From: Marivivens sp.
GTDB taxonomy: Bacteria > Pseudomonadota > Alphaproteobacteria > Rhodobacterales > Rhodobacteraceae
Reading direction: 5' to 3'
Assembly: GCA_024642115.1 (NCBI GenBank)
Contig: JAHEBU010000001.1
Span: forward strand, 186,001 to 250,000
DNA length: 64,000 nt
This document shows positions 1 to 8,185 of the stretch, piece by piece. The number at the start of each line of letters is the position of its first letter. Within the stretch, counting starts at the first letter, position 1. Below the pieces are notes generated by a model that was not told the origin of the DNA, ran no database searches, and saw only the letters and a program-made list of their open reading frames with translations. Position numbers and translations under genes: made by a program.

Positions 1-110
1 ATGTCGCCGCACATCGACGCTTGACCCACCCCGCCGAAATGGGCGACCTGTTCAAGGTAATGGGCATCTACCCCGAGGGTGGCAAGCCCCCGCCCGGACT
101 GGACGCCTGA
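1..110 (+). CDS. SAM-dependent methyltransferase, COG1565/MidA-like (3' end only)
   Basis: Only the last 35 codons are present, read from base 3 to a TGA at 108-110. The tail contains TPAEMGDLFKVMGI followed by a Pro/Gly-rich end, which resembles the C-terminus of COG1565 (MidA/NDUFAF7-type) methyltransferases. The stop lies six bases before pgeF, and from family knowledge this methyltransferase commonly precedes pgeF in Rhodobacteraceae, often downstream of lgt. The catalytic domain lies outside the window, so the call rests on the tail motif and the neighbour. Confidence 0.6.
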   Translation, partial: VAAHRRLTHPAEMGDLFKVMGIYPEGGKPPPGLDA

Positions 111-116
111 TCTGCC

Positions 117-872
117 ATGACGCTGGACATCATCACCTCGGACGCTTTGACCCCGCTGACCCACGGGTTTTTTACCCGTGTCGGCGGCGCGTCGTCCGGC
201 GTGTTCGAGGGGCTGAACTGCGGCACCGGCAGCAGCGACCAGACCGAGGCCGTGGCGATCAACCGCGCCCGCGTGGCGCAGGCCATGCGCGTCCCGGCCG
301 AGGCGCTGGTGGGTGTCCATCAGGTCCATTCGGCGGATGTGGTCACGGTGGACGGCCCGCTGGCCGACCGCCCCCGCGCCGACGCGCTGGTCACCGCGAC
401 CCCCGGCGTCGCCCTGTCGATCCTGACCGCCGATTGCCAGCCGGTGCTGTTCGCCGACCCGCAGGCGGGCGTCATTGGTGCCGCCCATGCCGGGTGGAAA
501 GGCGCCCTGAACGGCGTGTTGGAGGCGACCGTTGACGCGATGGAGCGACTGGGCGCGTCCCGTGCCACCATCGCTGCCGTCATCGGCCCGTCGATCAGCC
601 AGCGCGCCTATGAGGTCGGGCCAGAGTTTTTCGAGACGTTTCTGGCCGAGGATCCGACCTATGGCCGGTTCTTTGTGCAGGGTCAGGGCGACCGGCTGCA
701 CTTTGACCTGCCGGGGTTCGGTTTGCACCGGCTGCGGCAGGCGGGCGTGGGACATGCGGAATGGACGCGGCACTGCACCTATTTCGACCCGGACCGATTC
801 TACAGCTATCGGCGCAGCGTTCACGCCCGCGAGGCCGACTATGGCCGGCTGATCGCGGCGATCCGGCTGTAA
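117..872 (+). CDS. pgeF: Purine nucleoside phosphorylase/polyphenol oxidase, YfiH (laccase-domain) family
   Basis: A 251-residue protein of the usual length for the YfiH/DUF152 family. The family metal site is visible: His71 in HQVHSADV, Cys107 in TADCQP and His124 in AHAGWKG. A C-terminal CTYFDPDRFYSYRR motif is also typical. Members phosphorolyse or deaminate purine nucleosides, and some were described as multicopper polyphenol oxidases or as peptidoglycan-editing factors; which activity dominates here cannot be read from sequence. The ATG follows the preceding methyltransferase stop by six bases, so the two are probably co-transcribed. Confidence 0.93.
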   Translation: MTLDIITSDALTPLTHGFFTRVGGASSGVFEGLNCGTGSSDQTEAVAINRARVAQAMRVPAEALVGVHQVHSADVVTVDGPLADRPRADALVTATPGVALSILTADCQPVLFADPQAGVIGAAHAGWKGALNGVLEATVDAMERLGASRATIAAVIGPSISQRAYEVGPEFFETFLAEDPTYGRFFVQGQGDRLHFDLPGFGLHRLRQAGVGHAEWTRHCTYFDPDRFYSYRRSVHAREADYGRLIAAIRL

Positions 873-1153
873 ACCGGGCGATTTTCGGGCCAGCCTTGGT
901 CGCATTGCTGCCCCGATTGGGCGAAACAATCCCCTGCCGCAAGCCCCGATTGTCCCTGCCGCCAGCCTGATTTCAATTCAATTTTAATGGCTTAGGGTGA
1001 TTTTGGCGGCTCTGCCCCAGTTGGCGCCCATCCTCGCCCAACTTTTTTGGCGTGATTAACCTTGGGTCAAACTGATGCCGCGATGATCGGCGATTGTGTC
1101 CTCAACGCCAGACTGGGCGACGACGACAGGCACACCGATCTAAGGGGCAGATC

Positions 1154-1330
1154 ATGAAAACCGACAAACGCTGGATCAAGAATATCCTGACCGAGGCCGC
1201 CGCCTGCAAGGTGCGGATGCCCTGGGAACGCGGGTTGCGCCGCGAGGCGTTCATCGCAAGCCGCGCCGTTGCGACCAAACCGGTCCGGCAGGTGGCGCCG
1301 CCCAAACACCTGATCCGCGCGGTCGGCTGA
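1154..1330 (+). CDS. Small basic protein of 58 residues, function unknown
   Basis: A compact ORF starting MKTDKRWIKNILTEAA, rich in Lys and Arg, with a WERGLRREAF segment in the middle. The ATG is preceded by AAGGGGCAG, a plausible ribosome binding site. A strong intrinsic terminator follows 31 bases after the stop, which supports a separate short transcript. There is no signal peptide or membrane helix. I have an impression of similar small proteins with a PWERG-type core in Rhodobacteraceae but cannot name a family. An alternative ATG in frame at 1094 would add an unconvincing 20-residue extension. Confidence 0.6.
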   Translation: MKTDKRWIKNILTEAAACKVRMPWERGLRREAFIASRAVATKPVRQVAPPKHLIRAVG

Positions 1331-1361
1331 CCCAAACCACAGACCGTGCCCACGGCCCGAC

Positions 1362-1391
1362 AAGCCGCCCCCGATCCGGGGCGGCTTTTTC
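1362..1391 (+). terminator. Rho-independent terminator after the 58-residue protein gene
   Basis: Perfect 10-bp stem AAGCCGCCCC/GGGGCGGCTT with a six-base loop (1372-1377), ending in TTTTTCG. It sits directly downstream of the small ORF and ends its transcript. Confidence 0.85.
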
Positions 1392-1642
1392 GATTCCGGT
1401 AGCCCAGCGGGACCGGAGCCGCCCGGTTGGTCGGCCGAATCGTGAATTGTGGCAGCCCTGTTCACCGGCCCACGACAATAGGGCGCCAAACGCCCGGATT
1501 GATCCCGCAAATTGGGGGGTTGAGGCGAAAGCTTTGACAGGCCCCCCTCGATTCGGCCACATTCAGGACAAGTTAAGTGAAACGTTCCTCAGTTGTTGTC
1601 GGTGGGGCCGACAGGTGATGTGACCAACCGCAAGGTGATCGC
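1392..1642. other. Intergenic stretch before the Hint-protein gene
   Basis: About 250 bases with no supportable gene. A TTGACA hexamer at 1534-1539 could be a -35 element for the downstream gene, but the expected -10 position (CCACAT) is a poor match, so no promoter is called. AAGGTG at 1632-1637 is a good ribosome binding site for the ATG at 1643. Confidence 0.4.
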
Positions 1643-2440
1643 ATGTTGACGCCCCTCTCTGCTGCCGCTGGCCTCGCGGCAGACTTTGATACCCAGCCGG
1701 TCCATATGGATCGGTTCGCTCGGCAAGACGGGCGACCTCTGCGCAGCCAGCCTCTCATGCGCAAGTTCGAGGTCGCCCATCTGACCCCTTCAGGACATAT
1801 CAACGACTTTACCCGCATTGCCCCGGCCATTCCGGTGTTCGAGGATGCCTTTGCGGCCTTTGCCCGGGGCGGAATCGTGCAGACTGAAACCGGCCCTGTC
1901 GCGGTCGAGGATCTGCTGCCCGGCGACCGGGTCCGCACCGAGGACAACGGGTTACAGACCCTGCTGTGGCGCGGGGCCGTCAGCGTGATCCCCAATGCCC
2001 CGAACCAATCCCCCGCGATGGGCCATCTGACCCGGATTTCCGCCGACACGCTGGGCTATGCCCGCCCGACCGCCGATCTGGTGCTGGGCCCGTCCGCCCG
2101 GATTTTCCACCGCGCCCCGGGGGTAAAGCTGTTGACCGGCCGCGATGGCGCGTTCATCCCGGCCCGCGATTTCACCGATGGGGTCAACGTGGTCGAACTG
2201 ACACCGATGAGCCCCGTGCAGGTATTCCATCTGGGCTTTGCCCGGCACGAACGGCTGATGATCAGCGGGATCGAGGTGGAAAGCTATCACCCCGGCCCCC
2301 TGCATGCGCTGGGTCTGCGCGGCGATCTTCTGGCCGTGTTCCTGTCGATGTTCCCGCATATCCCGCAGCTGGACGCGTTCGACGTGCTGTCGCATCCGCG
2401 CCTGCGCCGGGCCGATCTGGACCTGTTCGACGCGGCGTGA
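1643..2440 (+). CDS. Hint-domain (hedgehog/intein-like) protein lacking the nucleophilic cysteine
   Basis: A 265-residue protein. From about residue 70 it follows the Hint pattern common in Rhodobacteraceae: a short turn, GPVAVEDLLPGDRV, a central segment with HLTRISADTLG, and a C-terminal segment where ESYHPGPLHALG stands for the usual E-x-F-H motif. Active Hint domains begin with Cys, typically CFTPGT; here the corresponding stretch at residues 73-84 reads FARGGIVQTETG with no Cys. I infer a non-processing structural Hint fold. The start has a good AAGGTG ribosome binding site. The biological role of these proteins is unknown. A paralogue that keeps Cys lies at 49716-50795. Confidence 0.8.
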   Translation: MLTPLSAAAGLAADFDTQPVHMDRFARQDGRPLRSQPLMRKFEVAHLTPSGHINDFTRIAPAIPVFEDAFAAFARGGIVQTETGPVAVEDLLPGDRVRTEDNGLQTLLWRGAVSVIPNAPNQSPAMGHLTRISADTLGYARPTADLVLGPSARIFHRAPGVKLLTGRDGAFIPARDFTDGVNVVELTPMSPVQVFHLGFARHERLMISGIEVESYHPGPLHALGLRGDLLAVFLSMFPHIPQLDAFDVLSHPRLRRADLDLFDAA

Positions 2441-2492
2441 ACGGCATGAGCGGTGCTGGGGGGCCAACCCCGCCGGCCTGCGGCCACCCCCC

Positions 2493-2514
2493 GGAGTTTT
2501 TCAGACCAAAGAAG
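2493..2514 (+). repeat. 22-bp intergenic repeat shared with the element at 18422-18575
   Basis: The 22 bases starting GGAGTTTTTCAGACC are identical to 18518-18539 and match, inverted with two mismatches, the start of the inner hairpin at 12361-12382. It lies between the convergent Hint and AsnC-family genes, preceded by a GC-rich CCCCGCCGGCCTGCGGCC stretch and followed by a G tract, and probably acts at transcript ends. Confidence 0.7.
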
Positions 2515-2543
2515 GGGGTTTGGGGGGTGATTTGACCGTTCGG

Positions 2544-3044
2544 TCAGGCGTCCCGGGCGAGCCGTTCTTCGAGCACGTCAAAGGGGACGCCCGGTTCGTC
2601 CTTGGCCCCGCGGATCACGAGGCTGGTCTTGACCGAGGCCACGTTGGGCGCCGCGGTCAGTTGTTCCGTCAGGAACGTCTGGAACGTCCGCAGGTCGGGC
2701 GCCACGCATTTGAGGATGAAGTCCACCTCGCCGTTGAGCATGTGACATTCCCGGACCAACGGCCAGGTGCGGCATTTGTCCTCGAATGCGCTCAGGTCCA
2801 CCTCGGCCTGACTGACCAGCCCGACCATGGCAAAGACCTGCACCTCGAACCCCAGTTCGCGGGGGTCCACGTCGGCGTGGTATCCCCGGATGAACCCCTG
2901 CTCTTCGAGCGTGCGGACCCGGCGCAGGCAGGGGGGGGCGGAAATGCCCACCCGTTTGGCGAGTTCCACGTTGGTCATGCGACCGTCTGCCTGCAATTGA
3001 GCAAGGATCATCCGGTCGATTTCATCAAGTTTGGCACCCGGCAC
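2544..3044 (-). CDS. Lrp/AsnC family transcriptional regulator
   Basis: A 166-residue regulator. The N-terminal winged helix-turn-helix covers about residues 8-55 (LDEIDRMILAQL, MTNVELAKRVGISAPPCLRR) and is followed by an Lrp RAM-type alpha/beta ligand-binding domain. I chose the GTG at 3044 because GGGGGAA lies six bases upstream; a TTG at 3059 would add five residues but has no ribosome binding site. It is divergent from trxB with about 185 bases between the starts, an arrangement I recall as common in Rhodobacteraceae. It may sense an amino acid and regulate itself or trxB, but no operator is readable. Confidence 0.92.
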   Translation of the reverse strand: MPGAKLDEIDRMILAQLQADGRMTNVELAKRVGISAPPCLRRVRTLEEQGFIRGYHADVDPRELGFEVQVFAMVGLVSQAEVDLSAFEDKCRTWPLVRECHMLNGEVDFILKCVAPDLRTFQTFLTEQLTAAPNVASVKTSLVIRGAKDEPGVPFDVLEERLARDA

Positions 3045-3228
3045 GGCGCATTCCCCCAAAAGTTTTGCAAACTGTATGCGCAGGCCGGGGCAAACGCAAT
3101 AATATGTCGCAATTGCGCAATATCCTTTCAGCGGGTTGCAACGGATGCAGAGCGGGTTTGCTGGGGTTCCAACTGCCCCCCGCCAGGGTTATATCCAAGG
3201 CCACACCCCACGAAAAAGGCTGCTGCCC

Positions 3229-4236
3229 ATGTCCCCCTCACGCCACACCAAGGTTCTGATCGTAGGCTCCGGCCCTGCCGGATACACCGCTGGCGTCTAT
3301 GCCGCCCGCGCGATGCTGCAACCGCTGCTGGTTCAGGGGATCGAGCCCGGCGGGCAGTTGACCACCACCACCGAAGTAGAGAACTGGCCGGGCGACGTGC
3401 AGGTGCAAGGCCCCGACCTGATGGTCCGGATGGAGGCTCACGCCCGCGAGATGGGCTGCGAGATCGTGTCGGACATCATCACCAGTCTGGACTTGTCCCG
3501 CCGCCCCTTTACCGCCCAATCAGACAGCGGCACCGTCTATACCGCCGATGCCATCATTCTGGCCACGGGCGCCCGCGCCAAATGGCTGGGCCTGCCGTCC
3601 GAGGAGAAATTCAAGGGCTTTGGCGTCAGCGCCTGCGCAACCTGCGACGGGTTCTTCTATCGCGGTCAGGAAATCGTGGTGATCGGTGGCGGCAATACTG
3701 CCGTGGAAGAGGCGCTGTTTCTGACCAATTTCGCGTCCAAGGTCACGCTGGTCCATCGCCGCAACGAGTTGCGGGCCGAGCGCATCCTGCAAGACCGTCT
3801 GTTCAAGCATCCCAAGATCGAGACCCTGTGGTTTCACGAAGTAGCCGAGGTGATCGGCGCCGAAAGCCCGCTGGGCGTCGAAGGCATCCGGTTGCGCAAC
3901 GTCAAGACCGGGGCGATCACCGAGATTCCCTGCAAGGGCGTGTTCGTGGCGATCGGCCATTCCCCGGCCTCTGAACTGGTCAAGGACCAGTTGGAAATGC
4001 ACAACGGCGGTTACGTCACTGTCAAACCCGGATCGACCGAAACCACGATCCCCGGTGTGTTTGCTGCGGGCGACCTGACCGACCACAAGTACCGCCAAGC
4101 CGTGACCAGTGCCGGAATGGGCTGCATGGCCGCGCTGGATGCCGAACACTGGCTGGCCGCCCAAGGCGATCAGCCGCAGAAGGACACCATCCTGCCGATG
4201 GGTTATGGCGCGCCAGAGGGTGTCGGCGCAAAATGA
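3229..4236 (+). CDS. trxB: Thioredoxin-disulfide reductase
   Basis: A 335-residue low-molecular-weight thioredoxin reductase, which moves electrons from NADPH through FAD to thioredoxin. Visible are the FAD-binding [16 protein letters not shown] near residue 10, the redox pair Cys136-Ala-Thr-Cys139 in CATCDGFFY, the NADPH-binding [11 protein letters not shown], and the second FAD motif [10 protein letters not shown]. The ATG at 3229 begins at the normal position for the family; the frame stays open upstream to 3136, but that extension has no family similarity. It is the cytosolic partner of thioredoxin. Confidence 0.96.
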   Translation: MSPSRHTKVLIVGSGPAGYTAGVYAARAMLQPLLVQGIEPGGQLTTTTEVENWPGDVQVQGPDLMVRMEAHAREMGCEIVSDIITSLDLSRRPFTAQSDSGTVYTADAIILATGARAKWLGLPSEEKFKGFGVSACATCDGFFYRGQEIVVIGGGNTAVEEALFLTNFASKVTLVHRRNELRAERILQDRLFKHPKIETLWFHEVAEVIGAESPLGVEGIRLRNVKTGAITEIPCKGVFVAIGHSPASELVKDQLEMHNGGYVTVKPGSTETTIPGVFAAGDLTDHKYRQAVTSAGMGCMAALDAEHWLAAQGDQPQKDTILPMGYGAPEGVGAK

Positions 4237-4369
4237 TCCATCCGATTGGCGCATAACGGCCATGCAAGCGGGATATTTCAAGTCTTTGGCTTGAATTTTG
4301 CCCTATTCCGGGTCTAGGGACGCGCGAGTCTGTGACACCGCGCCGATGCGCCCAGTGATGAGAAGTTGA

Positions 4370-6073
4370 ATGGCCAATAACCTTGCCCCGATCCCCGAAC
4401 TTTACGTGTCCTACGAGAGCGCCCAGAAACTCAAGGTCGAGGCGGGCAATCTGACGTCGCATGACCTGACCCCGCGCCAGATCTGCGATCTGGAATTGCT
4501 GATGAACGGCGGGTTCAACCCGCTCAAGGGGTTCCTGTCCGAAGAGGATTACAACGGCGTTGTCGACAACATGCGGCTGGCCGATGGCAAGCTGTGGCCG
4601 ATGCCGATCACGCTGGATGTGTCGGAAAAGATGGCCGAAAAGATCGAGGTCGGGCAGGATATCGCCCTGCGTGACCAAGAGGGCGTCATTCTGGCGACGA
4701 TGACCGTCACCGACAAGTGGGTCCCCAACAAGGACCACGAGGCCGAGATGGTGTTTGGCGCCAACGACAGCGCCCATCCCGCCGTCAACTACCTGCACAA
4801 CACCGCAGGCAAGGTCTATCTGGGTGGCCCCGTCACCGGTATCCAGCAGCCCGTCCATTATGATTTCCGGTCGCGCCGCGACACGCCCAACGAACTGCGC
4901 GCCTATTTCCGCAAACTGGGCTGGCGCAAGATCGTGGCCTTTCAGACCCGCAACCCGCTGCACCGCGCCCATCAGGAACTGACGTTCCGCGCCGCCCGCG
5001 AGGCGCAGGCGAACCTGCTGATCCATCCAGTGGTGGGCATGACCAAACCCGGCGACGTGGACCATTTCACCCGCGTCCGCTGCTACGAGGCGGTTCTGGA
5101 CAAGTATCCGCAGTCCACGACCACCATGTCCCTGCTCAACCTTGCCATGCGCATGGCTGGCCCGCGCGAAGCTGTCTGGCACGGCCTGATCCGCGCCAAC
5201 CACGGTTGCACCCACTTTATCGTGGGCCGCGACCATGCTGGCCCCGGCAAGAACAGCGCGGGCAAGGATTTTTACGGCCCCTATGACGCCCAAGAGTTGT
5301 TCACCAAGTACCAGTCGGAAATCGGCGTCGAGATGGTCGATTTCAAACACATGGTCTATGTGCAGGAAAAGGCCCAGTATTTCCCCGCAAACGAAGTCCC
5401 CGAAGGCGATACGATTCTGGATATCTCTGGCACCGAACTGCGCCGCCGCCTGCGCGAAGGGCTGGACATCCCGGAATGGTTTTCGTTCCCCGAGGTCGTC
5501 ACCGAACTGCGCCGTACGTCCCCGCCCCGGTCCAAGCAGGGGTTCACGGTGTTCTTCACCGGCTTTTCCGGCTCGGGCAAATCGACCATCGCCAACGCGC
5601 TTATGGTCAAGCTGATGGAGATGGGCGGGCGTCCGGTCACGCTGCTGGACGGAGATATCGTGCGGAAAAACCTGTCGTCCGAACTGGGCTTCAGCAAGGA
5701 ACACCGCGACCTGAACATCCGCCGGATAGGCTATGTGGCGTCCGAGATCACCAAGAACGGCGGCATCGCCATTTGCGCCCCCATCGCCCCCTACGCCACC
5801 ACCCGCCGTGCCGTGCGCGAGGATATCGAGGCGTTCGGCGCGTTCATCGAGGTCCACGTCGCCACGTCGATCGAAGAATGCGAGCGGCGTGACCGCAAGG
5901 GGCTTTACAAGTTGGCGCGTGAGGGAAAGATCAAGGAATTCACCGGGATTTCAGACCCCTACGACATGCCGGAACATCCCGAACTGCGGATCGAGACCGA
6001 GACCGCCGATGTGGACAACTGCGCCCACCAGGTGATCCTCAAGCTGGAATCGATGGGCCTGATCAAGGCCTGA
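4370..6073 (+). CDS. Bifunctional sulfate adenylyltransferase/adenylylsulfate kinase
   Basis: A 567-residue fusion. Residues 1 to about 375 are a homomeric-type ATP sulfurylase with QTRNPLHRAHQEL near residue 195 and GRDHAGPG. Residues from about 385 are an APS kinase with P-loop GFSGSGKST near residue 400, then DGDIVRKNL and RDLNIRRIGYVA. The enzyme makes APS and phosphorylates it to PAPS, supplying assimilation and sulfotransferases. A sulfotransferase gene, now broken, lies at 46077-46820. It is monocistronic with a strong terminator right after it. No SAM-type riboswitch was seen in the 130-base leader. Confidence 0.96.
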   Translation: MANNLAPIPELYVSYESAQKLKVEAGNLTSHDLTPRQICDLELLMNGGFNPLKGFLSEEDYNGVVDNMRLADGKLWPMPITLDVSEKMAEKIEVGQDIALRDQEGVILATMTVTDKWVPNKDHEAEMVFGANDSAHPAVNYLHNTAGKVYLGGPVTGIQQPVHYDFRSRRDTPNELRAYFRKLGWRKIVAFQTRNPLHRAHQELTFRAAREAQANLLIHPVVGMTKPGDVDHFTRVRCYEAVLDKYPQSTTTMSLLNLAMRMAGPREAVWHGLIRANHGCTHFIVGRDHAGPGKNSAGKDFYGPYDAQELFTKYQSEIGVEMVDFKHMVYVQEKAQYFPANEVPEGDTILDISGTELRRRLREGLDIPEWFSFPEVVTELRRTSPPRSKQGFTVFFTGFSGSGKSTIANALMVKLMEMGGRPVTLLDGDIVRKNLSSELGFSKEHRDLNIRRIGYVASEITKNGGIAICAPIAPYATTRRAVREDIEAFGAFIEVHVATSIEECERRDRKGLYKLAREGKIKEFTGISDPYDMPEHPELRIETETADVDNCAHQVILKLESMGLIKA

Positions 6074-6092
6074 TCCGACCCCGGACCCAAAG

Positions 6093-6125
6093 ACGGCCCC
6101 GCAGGCGACTGCGGGGCCGTTTTCG
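6093..6125 (+). terminator. Rho-independent terminator, probably bidirectional
   Basis: Eleven-bp stem ACGGCCCCGCA/TGCGGGGCCGT (6093-6103 with 6110-6120) followed by TTTCG. It ends the sat-cysC transcript. The b561 gene on the other strand stops only two bases beyond it, so it may serve both. Confidence 0.85.
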
Positions 6126-6126
6126 T

Positions 6127-6615
6127 TCAGCTGGGGCGCACCATCCGCATCAGCAGGCCGTCCTTGATCACATACTGGTGGAACAGGGCCGCAGCGGCGT
6201 GCAGCCCGGCAAGGATCAGCATCCCGTTCATGAACAGGACGTGGTAGTCACCAAGGTCGGTGTAACCGCCGAACCAGGCCAGCAGGCCCAGCACAGGGAC
6301 CAGCACCAACAGCGCATACAGCAGCGCATGGTTGACCTTGCCCGCCAGCACCATCAGGCCGTTGGTTTCTTCGGCGTGGGGCGGTGCCCCGTTCATCAGG
6401 CGAACGATGAACCGGACCAGGACCAGCGCCAGAATGGCCGACCCGAACCAGACGTGGACATTGGATTGCCAAGTGACGGCGTTCGTGGCTTCTTCATAGA
6501 AACCGTCGAACGCCGAGATCATGGCTTCGCCGGTGAAATAGTTGACGACGAGCAAAAGCGCGATGGCCCAATGCAGGCCGATTTGCAAACGCGAGTAACC
6601 GGTAGGCTGTGTCAT
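6127..6615 (-). CDS. Cytochrome b561 family protein (copy 1)
   Basis: A 162-residue inner-membrane protein with four predicted helices. Candidate haem-ligand histidines occur in LQIGLHW (helix 1), HVWFGSAIL, HALLYALLVLVP and GLHAAAALFHQYV, the arrangement of CybB-type di-haem b561 proteins. These oxidise quinol or pass electrons to and from periplasmic partners; E. coli CybB is a superoxide:ubiquinone oxidoreductase. It is a paralogue of the gene at 6814-7305, with the same ends (GYS-LQIGLHW, HQYV-KDGLLMRMVRP). The 200-base gap suggests separate promoters. Confidence 0.9.
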   Translation of the reverse strand: MTQPTGYSRLQIGLHWAIALLLVVNYFTGEAMISAFDGFYEEATNAVTWQSNVHVWFGSAILALVLVRFIVRLMNGAPPHAEETNGLMVLAGKVNHALLYALLVLVPVLGLLAWFGGYTDLGDYHVLFMNGMLILAGLHAAAALFHQYVIKDGLLMRMVRPS

Positions 6616-6813
6616 GTAACTGTCCTTTTGGGGGCGGGCGCCGGACCACCCGGCGTCTTGGCACGGCCATTCCCGAAACCCGATCGGTCGAACGCCGTGC
6701 CGTCACAGATGCTGCGCCGCCGCAACAAGGCAAGCCACCCAGAGTTGGGTATATCCAGTGGTTTAGCTGATCCCCAACTTTGGTTTAGGGGGTTTTCCGC
6801 GCATACGCAGCAT

Positions 6814-7305
6814 TCATCCCGGCCGGACCATCCGCATGAGCAATCCGTCCTTGAGGACATACTGGTGGAACAGGGCAGCGACGGCATGCAGGCCCGCCAG
6901 GATCAGCATCAGGTTCATCACCACGACATGGAGGTCGGCGGCCTGCGCCACGCCCTTGTACCATGCCAGCCCGCCCAGCCACGGCACCAGAATGATGAGG
7001 ATATAGAGCATGGCATGCGCCCAGCGCCCGGCCCGGTCCAGCCAGACATTGCCCGTCGCAATTTCCTTGGGCGCCCCCTGAACCAGTCGCACCGTCAACC
7101 GGATCAGCGCGATAAAGAATACCGAGAGCCCCAGATAGACGTGGATGGACGTCATCGTGTCCATCGTGTCTGTGCCGTTCATGTGCTGGCGAAACGCCCG
7201 CCCCATCCCGTCGCTGACAAAGTAATTCACGCCGATCAGAACAACGACCAACCAATGCAGGCCGATCTGAAGGGCGGAGTAGCCGGTCTTTTCACGCATC
7301 AACAA
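6814..7305 (-). CDS. Cytochrome b561 family protein (copy 2)
   Basis: A 163-residue four-helix protein closely matching the copy just downstream in layout and end motifs: LQIGLHWLVVVLI, HVYLGLSVFFIALIRL, HAMLYILIILVP and GLHAVAALFHQYV. The middle is more diverged (DTMDTMTSIHV against NAVTWQSNVHV), so the duplication is not recent. It is likely a quinol-linked membrane electron carrier. Tandem b561 genes could give redundancy or different redox partners; the sequence does not say which. Confidence 0.9.
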   Translation of the reverse strand: MLMREKTGYSALQIGLHWLVVVLIGVNYFVSDGMGRAFRQHMNGTDTMDTMTSIHVYLGLSVFFIALIRLTVRLVQGAPKEIATGNVWLDRAGRWAHAMLYILIILVPWLGGLAWYKGVAQAADLHVVVMNLMLILAGLHAVAALFHQYVLKDGLLMRMVRPG

Positions 7306-7379
7306 AACCTTTCAAGGCGAATGTGATCAGAGTTGAACCCCTGATACGCCCCAAAGGCAAGGTTCCGTCGCGCCAGCGG

Positions 7380-7604
7380 TCAGTGAACGGTCATCGGCTG
7401 CATGTCGTGCTGCCGGGCCAGCACAAAGGCCAGCGTTCGGTCCGCCACGAGCGCAAGTTGTTCGCCCTGCGCATTGTGCACGGCAAAGATCTGTGTGCGG
7501 TCGCCTGCGGCCTCTTGCACCTCTTCGGGCAGATCGGCCACGGCCACCGATTTCACATACACCATGTTGTCGCCAAAGGCAGACAGATCGAATTTGGTAT
7601 TCAT
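7380..7604 (-). CDS. DUF1150 family protein, co-transcribed with hsp20
   Basis: A 74-residue protein starting MNTKFDLSAFGDNMVYVKSV, recognisable as DUF1150, with a run DRTQIFAVHNAQGEQLALV and a His/Met-rich tail. Its ATG overlaps the hsp20 TGA as ATGA, so translation is coupled. DUF1150 genes often follow Hsp20 genes in alphaproteobacteria, which suggests a role in small heat-shock protein function or heat adaptation, but I know of no biochemical function. No membrane segment. Confidence 0.88.
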   Translation of the reverse strand: MNTKFDLSAFGDNMVYVKSVAVADLPEEVQEAAGDRTQIFAVHNAQGEQLALVADRTLAFVLARQHDMQPMTVH

Positions 7605-8023
7605 TTCCCCTGACCCTTTCTGATCTTGATGGTCTGAACGACGCTGTCGGGCACCGCCCGTGTCAGATCGACGTGTAGCAGGCCGTTTTCCATGATCGCC
7701 TCGCCCACATCGACCCCGTCGGCCAGTATGAAACTGCGCTGGAACTGGCGGGCGGCAATGCCCCGATGCAGAAAAATCCGCCCCTCGCCATCCTCGGCCT
7801 GACGGCCCCGGATGACAAGGCTGTTGTCCTCAACCGTGATGGCGAGGTCATGTTCGGTGAACCCGGCCACTGCCAGTGTGATCCGGTAGGACCGTTCCGA
7901 AGTCTGTTCGATATTATAGGGGGGATAGCCGTCGTTACCGGTCTTGGCGGTCCGTTCGACCAGCCGTTCAAGCTGTTCAAAGCCCAGCAAAAAGGGGTGT
8001 GTCCCCAAGGTCAGTTTCGTCAT
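7601..8023 (-). CDS. Small heat-shock protein, Hsp20/IbpA family
   Basis: A 140-residue alpha-crystallin-domain chaperone that holds unfolding proteins in large oligomers without ATP. The domain covers about residues 30-130, with YPPYNIEQ, YRITLAVAGF, LVIRGRQ and FQRSFILADGV, the IbpA-class pattern. The ATG at 8023 gives the standard start MTKLTLGTHPFLLGFEQLE; the frame is open 30 codons further, but that would run through the promoter. A near-consensus sigma-32 promoter lies about 60 bases upstream. I did not find a convincing ROSE-type RNA thermometer in the short leader. Confidence 0.95.
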   Translation of the reverse strand: MTKLTLGTHPFLLGFEQLERLVERTAKTGNDGYPPYNIEQTSERSYRITLAVAGFTEHDLAITVEDNSLVIRGRQAEDGEGRIFLHRGIAARQFQRSFILADGVDVGEAIMENGLLHVDLTRAVPDSVVQTIKIRKGQGK

Positions 8024-8085
8024 ACGACACGTCCTGTTCAAAGCGGCGGTCAGATGTGGCCCCACGATTGGCGACCACGTTGGAA

Positions 8086-8114
8086 ATATGGGGGCCAAAC
8101 CCCTGCCTTGCAAG
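8086..8114 (-). promoter_or_regulatory. Sigma-32 (RpoH) heat-shock promoter of hsp20-DUF1150
   Basis: On the minus strand the -35 is CTTGCA (8114-8109), the spacer is 15 bases, and the -10 is CCCCATAT (8093-8086). The E. coli sigma-32 consensus is CTTGAA, 13-15 bases, CCCCATNT, so this is nearly perfect. Transcription would start near 8079, leaving a leader of about 56 bases. Confidence 0.88.
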
Positions 8115-8185
8115 AGGAAGGGCTAGGCGAAACGCCCCGCCCGTTCTATGTTCCACGCACTCGTTTCGGATCGGACCCGTAGATT

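Noticed and set aside
7924-8085. ROSE-type RNA thermometer before hsp20
   Set aside because: The leader is short and I could not find the U(U/C)GCU-type anti-Shine-Dalgarno element pairing with the ribosome binding site.
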